From NCBI RefSeq assembly GCF_023159225.1, contig NC_063162.1, forward strand, positions 97,296,880 through 97,360,879: a DNA stretch of 64,000 nucleotides, in the 5' to 3' direction. This DNA comes from Perognathus longimembris pacificus (Eukaryota; Chordata; Mammalia; Rodentia; Heteromyidae). The notes beneath the pieces are model-generated. The model was not told the origin of the DNA. It searched no databases and saw only the letters and a program-made list of their open reading frames with translations. The position numbers and the translations under genes are program-made. Below, in pieces: positions 1 through 11,063 of the stretch. Each line of letters starts with the position of its first letter. The first letter of the stretch is position 1.

Positions 1-790
1 ATGACACATGGCCAGACAGAAGGGGCCACCCACCTCCCGCCCATGCCTTTGGGGAGGTGTGGCCAGGTGAGGGGAGGTGGCTCCCATTAAGGTATGCCAG
101 TTACCAAGGTAATGCAGGTACTGGGCAGAGACATTAGACAGGTGGGCGTCTGCTTGGAGCCCTCCCAGGGGCAGACCTTACAATACTTATATGTTATATA
201 TCAAATAACATCCGTGGAGCACTTAATATCTGCCAAGCATACTTCTAAGAGCTTGAACTGTTTTGTCATTTGGTTTTCAGGTCACTTCCATGTGGGGAGA
301 TTGAACATTCCACCCATATTTCACAGGGAACTGAGTCATGGAGGGCTTAGGTAATTTGTCTGAAGTCATACAGAAAGTAGTTAGATCCTAAGAAGTCTTG
401 CCTGAACTCTGCTCTCTGATCTACTTGGTTGCATTGCATTGTCTGATGTGATAGTCATTAGTAGAAGTTTGAATTGGTAATCTCATTCATTTGTACGTGA
501 GAAAACCCTTTCTATGCAGAATACTTCCCTTGTTTCCTGAAACAAGGTAAATCAACACAGGATAGTTTTATTCATTTTTTGTTTATGAGCACATAGGGGT
601 ATCATACAATAGAATTCTGTTTCATAAATATTTCTAAAACGTAATCTAGCATAGAGTGACAAAAGAAATTAATGAAAATAAACTATATTAAATGTGTAGC
701 ATAAAGAGATGGTATGGTCCACATACAAATGAATTAAAACATTAATTGATTAAAACATTGTCAGAAAATTTTTTTGTTGGAAATATGACC
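1..790. other. unassigned unique sequence
   Basis: No gene or confident repeat recognised. The first 180 bases are G+C-rich with repeated GGGGAGGTG-like words and might be the edge of an old LTR or a unique element. The rest is ordinary AT-rich sequence. The short frame at 94-354 has no recognisable protein features. Confidence 0.4.
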
Positions 791-803
791 AGGATCAAAC
801 TTA

Positions 804-1484
804 TTTTTCCCATTATTGTCCAAGTGAAGTACAGAGGGGTTACAGTTTCATATGAAAGGCAGTGAGTACATTTCTTGTTCAGCTTGTTACCTCCTCCCTC
901 ATTTTTTCCCCTGCCTCTCCCCTCCTCCTTTCCCTCCCCGCCCCCCATGAGTTGTACAGTTGGTTTACATCAAATGGTTTTGTAAATATTGCTTATGGAA
1001 TCGTTTGTATTTTTATCCTTTGTCTTGATTTTGATATTCCCTTTCTCTTCCCTAGTTCAAATATATGTATATACAGTATCCAGGGTACTAAGATGAGATA
1101 CAGTGATAGTGGGGGTAAAACCACAGGAAGGGAATACGAGAAAAAAAAAAAAAAAGGTCTGGTTTCACACGGCATGTTGAAAATAATTACAACAATGATA
1201 TACCACTTGTTTCCATAACATTGAGTTCATTTCACTTAGCATCATCTTATGTGTTCATAAGGGCATAGCTATTGGGCTATTGTGATCTTCTGTTATGACT
1301 AGCCTAAACATGTACTAATTATTCCCTATGAAGGAAACCATAGAATCCATTTTTCTTTGGGTCTAGCTCACTTCACTTAGTATAATTTTTTTCCAGGTCC
1401 TTCCATTTCCTTACGAATGGGACAATGTCATTCTTTCTGATAGAGGCATAGAATTCCATTGTGTATATGTACCACATTTTCCTG
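804..1484 (-). mobile_element. 5'-truncated LINE-1, 3' end
   Basis: On the minus strand this is the last ~170 bp of ORF2 (about 1318-1484) followed by the L1 3' UTR with its G-rich tract (C-rich on plus, about 893-947). A 13-bp duplication AGGATCAAACTTA lies at 791-803 and 1485-1497, marking a target-primed insertion. The ORF2 part has a longer A-run than the copy at 24808-25667 and is out of frame there. Dead copy; the same 3' end recurs at 11213, 15007, 24808, 29585 and 57443. Confidence 0.93.
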
Positions 1485-1744
1485 AGGATCAAACTTAAAA
1501 CACACATATTTTTTACTTATGAAGAAGAGAGGTGGCGTAAAAATAAGTGGTTATAGATGAGAGGTAAGTAGTACCTGAAGCTTATTCATTATACTCCTAG
1601 CCTGGGTAAGCTTAAGCAGTAGGATGGTGAGTTCAAGGACAGCCTTATAAAAAATAATAATGTGACTAGATCTGAAATATACTTAGCAATTTAAAGCAAC
1701 AGGGCTTTGTAATTGGATGTGAGAGTTGGAGAAACATTTGGGGT

Positions 1745-2255
1745 GTTGTAGTGAGTTCAGGCTTCTATAAGAGATACATCACACATTGTGTAGTTTAAGC
1801 AGCAGAAATATACTTTTCACAATGTAGGCCAGTTGGCTTCTTGGTTGGCGGATAGACATCTGCTTGTGTTCTCTTGTGCTGGGAAGAGGATAGGTGAGAG
1901 GGGAAGCAAGTCTCGTCTGTGTCTTTTCATAATGATATTAGTTTATCAAGAAGGCTCTACCGGGGCTGGGAATATGGCCTAGTGGCAAGAGTGCTTACCT
2001 CCTACATGTGAAGCTCTCTGTTCTATTTCCCAGCACCACATATATGGAAAACGGCCAGAAGGGGCGCTGTGGCTCAGGTGGCAGAGTGCTAGCCTTGAGC
2101 AGGAAGAAGCCAGGGATGGTGCTCAGGCCCTGAGGCCAAGGCCCAGGACTGGCCAAAAAAACAAAAAAAAAAAACAAAACAAAAAAAGGCTCTACCCTTA
2201 TCACCATCCAATGAATACAGGTGTCATTCATTTAGCAAGGGAGAATTTTATTTCC
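1745..2255 (-). mobile_element. MaLR (MLT1-like) LTR, split by a SINE
   Basis: The minus strand resembles the 3' part of an MLT1-type LTR of ERVL-MaLR: the AGTTTAAGCAGCAGAAATAT stretch near 1791-1810, and a diverged CTTATAAGG/CCAATATGA-like section near 1925-1960 and 2195-2215. A younger SINE (1962-2185) interrupts it. Old, non-coding, heavily diverged; the exact subfamily and limits need a repeat library. Confidence 0.55.
1962..2185 (+). mobile_element. dimeric ID-like SINE (IDL-Geo type)
   Basis: The left unit is ID/tRNA-Ala-like with A box TGGCCTAGTGG. The right unit begins GCGCTGTGGCTCAGGTGG and ends CCCAGGACTGGCC, followed by an A-rich tail interrupted by C. The duplication AAGGCTCTACC flanks it at 1951-1961 and 2186-2196. 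The left B-box region has decayed (TGTTCTATTTCC instead of GGTTCGATTCC), so internal Pol III transcription is probably impaired. Confidence 0.93.
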
Positions 2256-2424
2256 CTAGCTGAAGCAGATTTATGAGAAGAGATTCAGTATTTGTTTGGC
2301 TTCTTTGAGTTTGAGATACCTGCAAAACTTACAAGTGGCAACATTTAGAGGAAAGTGGGTCTGAGGGAAAAGAAACATGTTTTGGGGCTGAAGATACCAA
2401 AGACTCATTTACTTTTTCCTTCTT

Positions 2425-2545
2425 AAAAAAACATCTTATTGTTATTATAAAGTGATATACAGAGGGGTTGCACTAGCGTAAGTCAGGTAAAGAGTGTATT
2501 TCTTTTTGGACAATGTCACCTCTTCCCTTGCTCTCTCCCAGGATT
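2425..2545 (-). mobile_element. old LINE-1 3' UTR fragment
   Basis: The plus strand shows the reverse of an L1 3' end (TTATTGTTATTATAAAGTGATATACAGAGG near its start, then TTTCTTTTTGGACAATGTCA and a C/T-rich block). The GGACAATGTCA variant is shared with 33395-33620 and, as GGACAGTGTCA, with 62127-62330. It differs from the commoner TTTCTTGTACTGTTTGTTACC version, so it marks a separate, probably older L1 subfamily. Confidence 0.7.
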
Positions 2546-2930
2546 CATTTAGTTTATGTGCAGTGACTGAAACAAGAGCCCTGAATGAGACTTTGTTCAT
2601 TGTTTTGTGGATTATATACACATCCTATGCTTTCCAAATTTTAAAGTGACAGATTCCAAATTTCCAGAGGAGTCATCTTGAAACACTTCATTAATATGGT
2701 ACAGAACACTCTATCAGCTGTCCATATAGACTCGGTCCTAAACAAAATTTTATGTCTCTTCCTGCTTCCCACTAGTGTATTGCCTGACAAAAGTGTCAGT
2801 TATTTATAGTTTTGTGACAGTTTTCTCCCAAACAAATATTTCATGCTAGATCATGCACGCTTGTGATATATAATATGTCTTAGAACCACAAGGTCAAATA
2901 CTGAAATCTTGTGTAGTTTTGTTGGGTGTT

Positions 2931-3123
2931 TTTTTTTTTTTTGGGTGTGTGTGTGGGTCTCATGCTTTCTCAGCTTGTGTACTTGGCTGGTGTTCTACCA
3001 CCTGAACCATGCTTCTAGTCCAACTTTTTGGAGCTGGAGTCTTGAACTTTTCTGCTTGGGCTTACTTTGAACTGTGATTCTCTGGATCCCAATCTCCTGA
3101 GTTGCTAGGATTAGAAAGGTGAG
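2931..3123 (-). mobile_element. older composite SINE, distal part
   Basis: On the minus strand this is a tRNA-like half (GGTTCAGGTGGTAGAACACC at about 2990-3010) joined to a 7SL-like head (CCTAGCAACTCAGGAG). The head does not finish here: two younger SINEs were inserted at 3123, and the remaining bases, ending at CACC/GACAGG-like sequence, resume at 3601-3620. A T-run and short (TG)n at 2931-2956 form its tail on the plus strand. Confidence 0.75.
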
Positions 3124-3340
3124 GGCTGGGGATATAGCCTAGTGGCAAGAGTGCCTGCCTCGGATACACGAGGCCCTAGGTTCGATTCCCCAGCACCACA
3201 TATACAGAAAACGGCCAGAAACGGCGCTGTGGCTCAAGTGGCAGAGTGCTAGCCTTGAGCGGGAAGAAGCCAGGGACAGTGCTCAGGCCCTGAGTCCAAG
3301 GCCCAGGACTGGCCAAAAAAAAAAAAAAAAAAAAAAAAAA
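3124..3340 (+). mobile_element. dimeric ID-like SINE, first nested insertion
   Basis: Complete dimer with intact left B box (GGTTCGATTCC near 3180-3190), right unit and a long A tail (3315-3340). The target AGAAAGGTGAG at 3113-3123 is repeated as AGAAAAGTGAG at 3341-3351. It interrupts the older minus-strand SINE at 2931. Confidence 0.93.
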
Positions 3341-3355
3341 AGAAAAGTGAGTCCT

Positions 3356-3594
3356 GGGGCTGGGGATATGGCCTAGTGGCCAGAGGGCTTGCCTCATATA
3401 CATGAGGCCCTGGGTTCAATTCCCCAGCACCACATATAAAGAAAACGGCCAGAGGTGGCGCTGTGGCTCAAGTGGCAGAGTGCTAGCCTTGAGCAAAAAG
3501 AAGCCAGGGACAGTGCTTAGGCCCCTGAGTCCAAGCCCCAGGACTGGCAAAAAAAATAAAATAAAATATAAATAAATAAATAAATAAATAAAAA
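3356..3594 (+). mobile_element. dimeric ID-like SINE, second nested insertion
   Basis: Complete dimer inserted directly beside the previous copy. Its target, read at 3341-3358, is repeated at 3595-3612 (AGAAAGGTGAGTCCTGGG). The tail has evolved into (AAAT)n at about 3553-3592. Confidence 0.93.
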
Positions 3595-4219
3595 AGAAAG
3601 GTGAGTCCTGGGCACCTGTCAAAATATAGAATTTTTACATTTTACTATTTCAATCTTGAAACCAAGTGATTCTGAAGTAAGAATGATGACAGTATTTAAT
3701 GCATTATGTACTCAAAATTTGCTAAGATTGTAAACATTAAATGTTAGTAAATGTTAAATTATAACAAATAGTTAAATGTTCTTTTCATAGGAGAAAGATG
3801 GCCTTGCAAAATGAGAGGCATGTTAGAGAATAATAATCATTTCAAATAATATAGGTACATCAAAACATCAGTTTGCACAACTTATGTATCATTTTTATTT
3901 GTCAACTGTGCCTCAGTAGAGCTGGGAGAAAAAAAGGGAAAGAAAATCAATTGGTGGCTTCTCTCTGCTTTCCTTTATTAACAGAGTGACTTTTATTACC
4001 TCTGTGCTTGGGAACATTGTAGAACAACCATAGTGGGCTTGGCAGTACATTGAACTTGAAGTGACTGTCCAAGACATTTATGATGCTTTCCTTTCCGTCC
4101 CATCTTTTATTTTCACGGAAACATGACCACTTCCAGACTATTGAGAAAGAAAAGGTGGGAGGGTAAGTATATGGAAGGGAGTCTTCCAAAGTGGATTGTA
4201 GTTTCATTAAAGTGAATTT

Positions 4220-4500
4220 TTGGGGGGTGGAGAGTGACAGATGATCATTTATACCTGTAATTCCTGCTACATAGGAAATGCATGTAGATGATTGTGGTCA
4301 GAGGCTGTCCTCCTACGTTTAAAAAAAAAGACACTATCTGCAAAAAGTAACTAGAGCGAAAGGATTGGCGATGTAGCTCAAGTGGTCAAATGCCAAGTAG
4401 TAGAATGAGAGGTTCTTATTTCAAGCTCCAGTATCATGGTGGTGGTGGGGGGGTACTTCATAGCAAAACCTATTATTATTATTATTTTTTTTTTTTACCC
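4220..4500 (+). mobile_element. old 7SL/tRNA-type composite SINE
   Basis: Diverged CCTGTAATTCCTGCTACATAGG head (about 4254-4275) followed by an ID-like half (GATGTAGCTCAAGTGG near 4369-4384, then AAGCTCCAGTATCA). It ends in G-rich and (TTA)n/poly-T sequence, 4440-4497. The short frames over it are by-products of these repeats. Confidence 0.55.
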
Positions 4501-5477
4501 TCCATTGGTAGTAGAGAAGGAAGCAATGGAAATAATCTGAAGTGGCCCAGAACCGGAGTACATAGTTATATGATGACTTACTATATAAGGAACTTTGCCT
4601 TGGTGCCATGCACATCTGTTGGCCTTTGTACAAACACCTGGAAGTGGGATGAACCACACCTTTATCTTGAGTTCTGTCTTTGCTAAGCAGAGAGGTTCTA
4701 GATTCAAGTTGCATTAGTTAGTGATTACATTTGCATCTCTATGAAGGGAGAACGCAGCGAATCTGGAAAGAGGTTCCTAGCATTTAGTAATGAATTGAAA
4801 CATGCCTTTTTTTCCTTAGGTGGTGAGAAACAGTAGTGAGCATGACATTTACGTAGGAGACTTTTGGAAACTATTAACCAACACTTGTATATTTATTCTC
4901 CAATTCCATTCATGTCTCCTGTGAATGTGCAGAGAGAAGGTTGAGGGGGAAGGTGAACCCTGCTGCATATGAAGTTAAAATCCTTCCTCAATGTCTTTCA
5001 TAACCATTTCTCCCTGATGTTATGGAACATTTTTGTAAATTAAGCAATTTATTGTCTAGTTAAATTAGACTATTATTGGGCATCAATATAAAAATAGCTT
5101 CCTGAAATCTTTAAGCAGAAATGTAACAATTTGGTTTCATGTACATTTTTTTCCCCCTCCAAAATGGATTAATCCTATTTGTCTTTGGCAACCAGAATTA
5201 GACAGGTTGGAGACACTAGCATGTATGTATGGAAAGCAAGTAAAAGTAACTTCAGGTCCTACCAAAAGCACCATCCTCCATTCTGAGAGAGGAGAGAGTC
5301 TGCTTTCTGTTTTCCTGAGGCAGTCAAAGTTAGTTCAAGAATGTGTGAGCTTCCTAGATAATAGGGTCAGGGTTTAGCTATGCTTTTGAAGAAATAGGAA
5401 AATCCAAAAACCTGAATTACCAGTTCTGTAAAGAATAATCTGAAAAAAAAATCTGAGGTTTTTCTGTAGAAGTCTAG
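4500..5477. other. unassigned unique sequence
   Basis: About 1 kb without a recognisable gene or confident repeat. The overlapping frames at 4390-4714 on both strands run into the SINE tail and look incidental. Confidence 0.4.
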
Positions 5478-6003
5478 ATGAAAAACACTAACAGACGGGA
5501 AGAATTGTACAGAACTGTACATTCAGAAAATATTTGCTCACCAAAGTGGAGAGACAAAGGGTTAAAGGAGAACCAATGCAGCAGACAATGTGCTGTAAAC
5601 CAACTGTACAAGTTGGAGGAGGGTGAAGAAGGAACTGGGGAGAGGGGAAGGTGGGAGCAAAATGAAGGAGGAGGTAGAAAGTTTGATAAGAAATGTACTT
5701 ACTGGGCTGGGGATATGGCCTAGTGGCAAGAGCGCTTGCCTCGTATACATGAAGCCCTCGGTTTGATTCCCCAGTACCACATATGTAGAAAATGGCCAGA
5801 AGTGGTGCTGCGGCTCAAGTGGCAGAGTGCTAGCCTTGAGCAAAAAGAAGCCAGGGACAGTGCTCAGGCCCTGAGTCCAAGGCCCAGGACTGGCAAAAAA
5901 AAAAAAAAAAAAAAAAAAAGAAAGAAAGAAATGTACTTACTGCCTTATGTATGTAACTGTAACCCCTCTGTACATTACTTTGACAATATAAAAAAGGAAA
6001 AAA
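5478..6003 (+). mobile_element. LINE-1 3' end split by a SINE
   Basis: Sense-strand L1 3' UTR: GAGAGACAAAGGGTTAAAGG near 5550, the G-rich tract at 5607-5680, then after the SINE the terminal block with AACTGTAACCCCTCTGTACA (5955-5974) and TTTGACAATATAAAAAAGG. The start is approximate. Bases 5704-5925 are a SINE inserted into it. Non-coding fragment. Confidence 0.85.
5704..5925 (+). mobile_element. dimeric ID-like SINE inside an L1 tail
   Basis: Complete dimer with an A-rich tail. A perfect 16-bp duplication AAGAAATGTACTTACT flanks it at 5688-5703 and 5926-5941. Removing one copy and the SINE rejoins the L1 3' UTR. Confidence 0.95.
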
Positions 6004-6906
6004 ATTGCTTCTTTGTCAGTTTTTTTAAAAGACTATGTTTATATTAATTGTACTCAAATTTCTTTTAATAGTTCTATCAATAATTTGCAAAAATTGATTT
6101 GGAACACTTACATATTTATGTTCTTGGTTTCAAGCAGAGAATATGTATGCTTGTAAGTGTATATATATATAATGTATATACATATATAGTGTATGTAGAT
6201 TTATAAATAAAGAAGTTATTAGAATGAATTTAAAATAGGAATATACAAGAAGTATTGCAATGCAAATTACATGTTGCAGTAATTTTACAACCAATGATTA
6301 CAATTGAGGAGGAGGTGCCTCTTCCATTTTTATTTGTCTTTGTACTTAATAACTTCTGAAGTTAATGTGAATTCATTTTACAGTGAGGAAAAAAAAACTT
6401 ACATAAGCCCTTTTATAAGCCAAGCACCATTCTTGTACATGGTTTCTTCTCAGGATTAGAGGTTAGACTGTTGGAAGTTGAGCTTGGACAGTGTGAAGTT
6501 AGCTTATCTTTTATGTCCAGGAAGTATTCTGTTCCAAAGTTCTCTAGTGTCTTTCCTTGCCATGCCAGTTTGATTACTTGTGATGTCTCTGTCCTCTTCC
6601 TTCTCTAGTAACTACTGTGAAGCTACTTTCAGATGGCCTTAGGGCATATGTCTTTGAAAAAGAGCCCTAATCTGTTTTTGAAAAATAGCTTCAAATGAAT
6701 TCACCTAAGATAAAAATGCTGTTCTCTCCATGAAGTGTTTGCTCAGAAGTCTTGTGGTAGTCTGCACATTCTGCATTGTTCTATAAACTGTGTCCTATGA
6801 GACTATGGTTTCTGGGATAATTTATGCAAGAGAAACCTTTCAACATAGAAAGTCAACAACTTAAAGAGGTTTTATTGAACACTTATGGGGAATACTTGCT
6901 TATTCA
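6004..6906. other. unassigned AT-rich sequence
   Basis: AT-rich, with a short TATA-type repeat at 6161-6190. No gene or confident repeat seen. Confidence 0.4.
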
Positions 6907-7270
6907 TGTGTCTTATAGATTGAATACATTCCCCCCCCCCCCCAAATTCATGTACAAACCCCTAACCACCAGTGTGGTTGTATTTGGAGAAAGAAAGAAG
7001 TTAGGATTAAATGAAGTCATAAAGGTGGACCTTTGATCGGATTAGTATCTCTATGAGAAGAGATACTGGAGAGCTTTCTAGCTGTCAGCATACTCCAGAA
7101 TGATCATATGAACAGGTAAAGAGTAGATGTCTATGTACAAGCCAGGAAGGCCTTGACCAGGAGCCAACTTTGTTGAACCTTGATTGGAACTTCCATTCTC
7201 CAGAATGGTTAGGAAGTAAATTTCTGTTGTTTAAGCCACTTAGTATTTTGTTATTGTAGCCTAAACTAAG
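6907..7270 (+). mobile_element. MLT1-like solo LTR (ERVL-MaLR)
   Basis: The order of blocks matches an MLT1-type LTR: a TAGATTGAATAC start, a C12 run (6931-6944), AAATTCATGTACAAACCCCTAACC, GTATTTGGAGA, ATGAAGTCATAAAGG, and near the 3' end AACCTTGATTGGAACTTCCA, AAATTTCTGTTGTTTAAGCC and TATTTTGTTATTGTAGCC. About 365 bp is near full LTR length. No internal sequence follows, so it is a solo LTR or 3' fragment. Ancient, non-coding. Confidence 0.85.
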
Positions 7271-8391
7271 ACCTTAGGTTACAATGGTAGGCATTCTAGA
7301 AAGAGGGACAAAGTAAATACAAGCAGATGCATGGACTTTAGTGTTAATTCATATAATTATTGTAGGCCTTTTCCATCTTCTGAGATCTAATTCTCATGTA
7401 ATCACAATTTAATTGAGTCAGACTTTGAAGATGGTCATCTACTAATAACCGTAGGCTTCCATTTATTTAATGGCAATTTTGGAAAATTGCTCACATTGTC
7501 TTGAGTTTCTCCTCACTTTGGGTGCATTCAAAGCTACCCAACAGAAATATGGCCTGCAAATATTTCATTTCTCACTGCAATAATTACTTATAAAATCACA
7601 GGATGGCAAGTTTATCCATCTAGTTTAGTATTTAAAGCAAACCGATAAAGCCTTTTAGTCTGTGAAACTTTAGGGCCTCACAGTTAGAAGGGAGAATAAA
7701 GTGCTATTTGGGGAAACTTGTTTCTTTCATTCTACTGTCCATCAATATGTGAGAGTAATTATCTATGAAACTTCTCTGGAGTATAACTCTGAACGTTTAC
7801 CTCACTCCAGTGACAAGTATTAAGGTATTAGGGGATGATTATTTTTGGAATGTCTTCTACAAATAAGACATTGTACTAGCTTGATGAACATCCAAAGAAG
7901 TATAGGACTGAATCCCTGGACAGTGACAGAGAGTGTTTCATTGTTTTATCTCATTTAATTGTTACATTTCTTCCAGATAAGTGTTACCTTCATCTTTTCA
8001 ATGTTCACTTAGCGAAACAGTGCATGGCTGGATCACTGAGAAATCAATGTAAAGATTTCCAGATACTTCCTCCTCAAGCTTTTTGATGAAGATAAGGAGT
8101 TTGGATGGCCATATGATTCACTTGTGTGCATGCGGAAATAGCTCTGAGGAGGGAGTGTCTCATATCCTGCTGAACTCAGAACTCTTACAATAGGAAAGAA
8201 GTTTCATTTTAAAATACTCCCCAAAGGCATGAGTCACCATCTGCTGCTGATTGTCCAACATAAACACCTGAATGGAATGGTACTTTAAATAACTGGAGTC
8301 TTCTTCCTCTTCCTTCTGGGTAATTTCTGTTTCCTTACTCCCTGCCCCGCTTCTTCCTGTCATCTGACCTATGCTAAATATCTTGGACAAT

Positions 8392-8392
<1 letters not shown>
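7271..8392. other. unassigned unique sequence
   Basis: No gene recognised. A faint MIR/L2-like stretch (ATCTCATTTAATTGTTACA, 7949-7967) is too weak to call. Confidence 0.4.

Positions 8393-8430
<38 letters not shown>
8393..8430 (+). repeat. (TG)n microsatellite
   Basis: About 18 uninterrupted TG/GT units. It creates an artificial Val-Cys run in the overlapping frame. Confidence 0.98.
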
Positions 8431-10638
8431 TTTCCTTCTAAAACTGGACAGAGTGAGAAAGAGGGATCCGGTATTCTTATCTTTCAGAATTTGGGGCTAC
8501 AAACGAAAATTGTATCAGTTTGAATTACAGAAAATGGAGAGTGGGAAAGCAGAGGAAAAATTAACAAAGGGAATAGCATATACTCTATAGCTTTACAGCA
8601 AGACCTTTGTTCAAGAGGACCTTCCTTGAAGGGCTGAGGTATCGTCGCTTGTGTATCAGTGTGCACCACACTCCTATACAAAGCCAAGGGCCAGAATCTA
8701 GAGGCACAGCTGCAGGCTGTGAGATTCTGTGCACCATAGTGAACAGATTGCTTAACCATCCTTTTTATCACATAAGTCCCCATCTTGTCTCTTTTCTTTA
8801 GCAATAGTCTTTCCTTGTCATGGTCAGCGTCTGTGCAGTGTGTATCTCTAAATGGAGTGCAGTCATGCTGGAGGGCCTACTCTGGTGGGGAACGGGGGTG
8901 GGAGTATTGGGGGTAGCATCAGGAGATGTATTTTTGTTGCATAAGGTGGAGAGAACAGGAAAATGAGAACCAAGTTGCAAAACAGGGCTGAGTACCCTGA
9001 AGGGAGTAAAAATGTATATTCATGAGTAAGGATGCACTTAGCCATCCTCTAGCCAAATCTAGCCAGCAACAGAGAAGAGACCTGGCTGGAATAAGCACCA
9101 AGTCCACAGTAATGGGCATTGACTGGAAGGAGGAGCGCTGGAAGGGAGGGAGGATCAGCACTGATAGAGGAGCCTGATGGGCTCTGATGCTTGTGGGTCT
9201 AGTGTTGGCAGTCCTGGGGCTACCCAGACCTGAGGCTTCTTGCTCTGCCTCATGACACTCAGGGTGCCTCCTCCTGTACAGCCTGGGTGCGGATATGCCT
9301 GAGGTGTTCTGAAGAAGCATGTCTTCTGTCTGAATTACTGTTGGAGCCTCTTAATTTGTTTCCTTTCTGCCCAAGTCTTCTCTGTCTTCTATGTGTTTCG
9401 CATTTAAGCCACAAGTTACTTTTTTATTCTAAGCCAGTTTGTTGAAGCGGTTCATTTTGGTGGTGGTGGGGGCAGTGGAAGATTTTAAGTAACTTTGGGG
9501 TCATTTTATGGCTAACAATGCCCTTCCTAAATTAATGCCTATGTGCAGTCCTGTCCAGTATTGGGCATTCTTCCTATTGTGCCCTGCCCTTCATCCTGGG
9601 TATCTAGTTACTGTCCTTAGAGGGGCCATACCACATTAGTATTTGTTGGAATTCTGCATGGGCCAGCCACCCCTCTCACTTCTTTACCAGGAAAGCCTAT
9701 GTCCTCTTCTCCAAGACTTTCTCTTTCTGACTACTGGTAGTAAATGAAAACTTCTCTCTGCAACCCACATCTGTGTCCTGCAGTCACCTCTGTCAGGACC
9801 GTCACTTTTCTGTTTTGAAACTGTATACCTTTGCCATGGCCTCGTGAGATCCTGAGGCCACAGATGTATTCAGCTTTGACATCCCAAGAAGGGAAAAGGG
9901 AACACAGAGCTTGTAGTAGGCATGGCATGTGTGGGAGAAAAGAATGAATGAATGAATGGGGTATGTGGATGAGAAAGCCTTCAAGCTCAGTATGTAATAG
10001 TTACTTGTGAAGGATGTATAACAACTTGTCCAGAATGCATACACCAGGCTTTGACACTAGAGCAGGGCAAAGTGTTAAACTAGAAGAAGCTGGATGGTTA
10101 TGGAGAAGGGATAGAAATTATTCAAAAGTATATAAAACTAAGTGTATTGGGAATTGTAATTCTGGATCTGTTCATTCTGGTCTATGTAAAATTTGCCATT
10201 TAAAAATTGAGTTGAGAATAAAACCAGAAAGGTCATGAATGCTATTTTACCCAGAAAGCTACTGCTAACTATTGAACTTCATGAAGACAGAACTGGATTT
10301 TTTTTTCATTTTCTTCTCTGAGTATAACCTTTGCTACATAAGTAGTTATTAATTAAAAAAAAGATTTTATCTGAGTCCGTGTGTACAGGTTTGCATTTTT
10401 TTGAGAATGTTTACAAGTGAAGTATCTACAAAAGCATGTGCCTGCTGGACTCCATTTAAATTGTAGAAGATGCTTAGGCACATCTGTTCATCATATGCTC
10501 TGGCCACCATATAATTGTCAATTACAGACACTCTGGCTGATTCTAAATCTTTGGCCTTTTCAGCTTTCTGCAAGTTTGGGGTACTTTTCTAACCTTTAGT
10601 GATCCAGCTTTTCAACAAAAATTTATGACCACTGTCTT
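8431..10638. other. unassigned unique sequence, partly G+C-rich
   Basis: Contains the longest frame not explained by a known repeat (8919-9320, minus, 133 codons) within a moderately G+C-rich block (about 8860-9320). I see no splice logic, domain or codon pattern that supports a gene. A (GAAT)n run lies at 9941-9957. Otherwise featureless. Confidence 0.4.

Positions 10639-10676
<38 letters not shown>
10639..10676 (+). repeat. (CTA)n microsatellite
   Basis: About 12 perfect trinucleotide copies. Confidence 0.97.
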
Positions 10677-10677
<1 letters not shown>

Positions 10678-10726
10678 TCTCCAGAATAAGAGTATCCTGC
10701 AATTTAACATCAAAAACCAGAAACAA

Positions 10727-11063
10727 GATCACTGTGGTGGCTCAAGCCTGTGGTCCTAAGCTACCTGGGGGGCGGAGATATATAGGGAGTTAATATTTGA
10801 GTCCAGCTTTAGCGAAAAGAAGTTCATGAAACTCCATGTCAATCAATGTCTGGGTACAGGGGCACACACCCATTGTCGTGGTAACATAGGGAATAATAAG
10901 AGGATTATAAGCCAGACCAGTCCCAACACTTAAGCCAAAAAGAAGGTCCTACTTGTAAGACACCCAGTGCAGACAAAGGGTGAGGAGTGACTCAAGTGGT
11001 AGAGTGCCTGCCCAATAAGCATGAGGCCCTGAGTTCAGTCCCCAGTACCATCAAAAGTAAAAG
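10727..11063 (+). mobile_element. 337-bp composite SINE
   Basis: Three parts can be read: a 7SL-like head (TGGTGGCTCAAGCCTGTGG at 10736-10754, then CTAAGCTACCTGG), a middle block about 190 bp long, and an ID-like end (GACTCAAGTGGTAGAGTGCC near 10988-11007, AGCATGAGGCCCTGAGTTCA). The perfect 16-bp duplication CAAAAACCAGAAACAA at 10711-10726 and 11064-11079 sets the limits. It differs from the dimeric SINE in head and length, so it is a second SINE family. Confidence 0.9.

Noticed and set aside
1..180. G+C-rich start of the window as a possible promoter or CpG island
   Set aside because: Very few CpG dinucleotides; the G+C comes from GGGG and CCCC words.
3124..3195. Left units of the dimeric SINEs as tRNA genes
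   Set aside because: They keep A and B boxes but lack a tRNA fold and occur as dispersed dimers with A tails.
8919..9320. 133-codon open frame on minus, longest outside recognised repeats
   Set aside because: No domain, no splice-site logic and an overlapping frame on the same strand. Consistent with chance in G+C-richer sequence.
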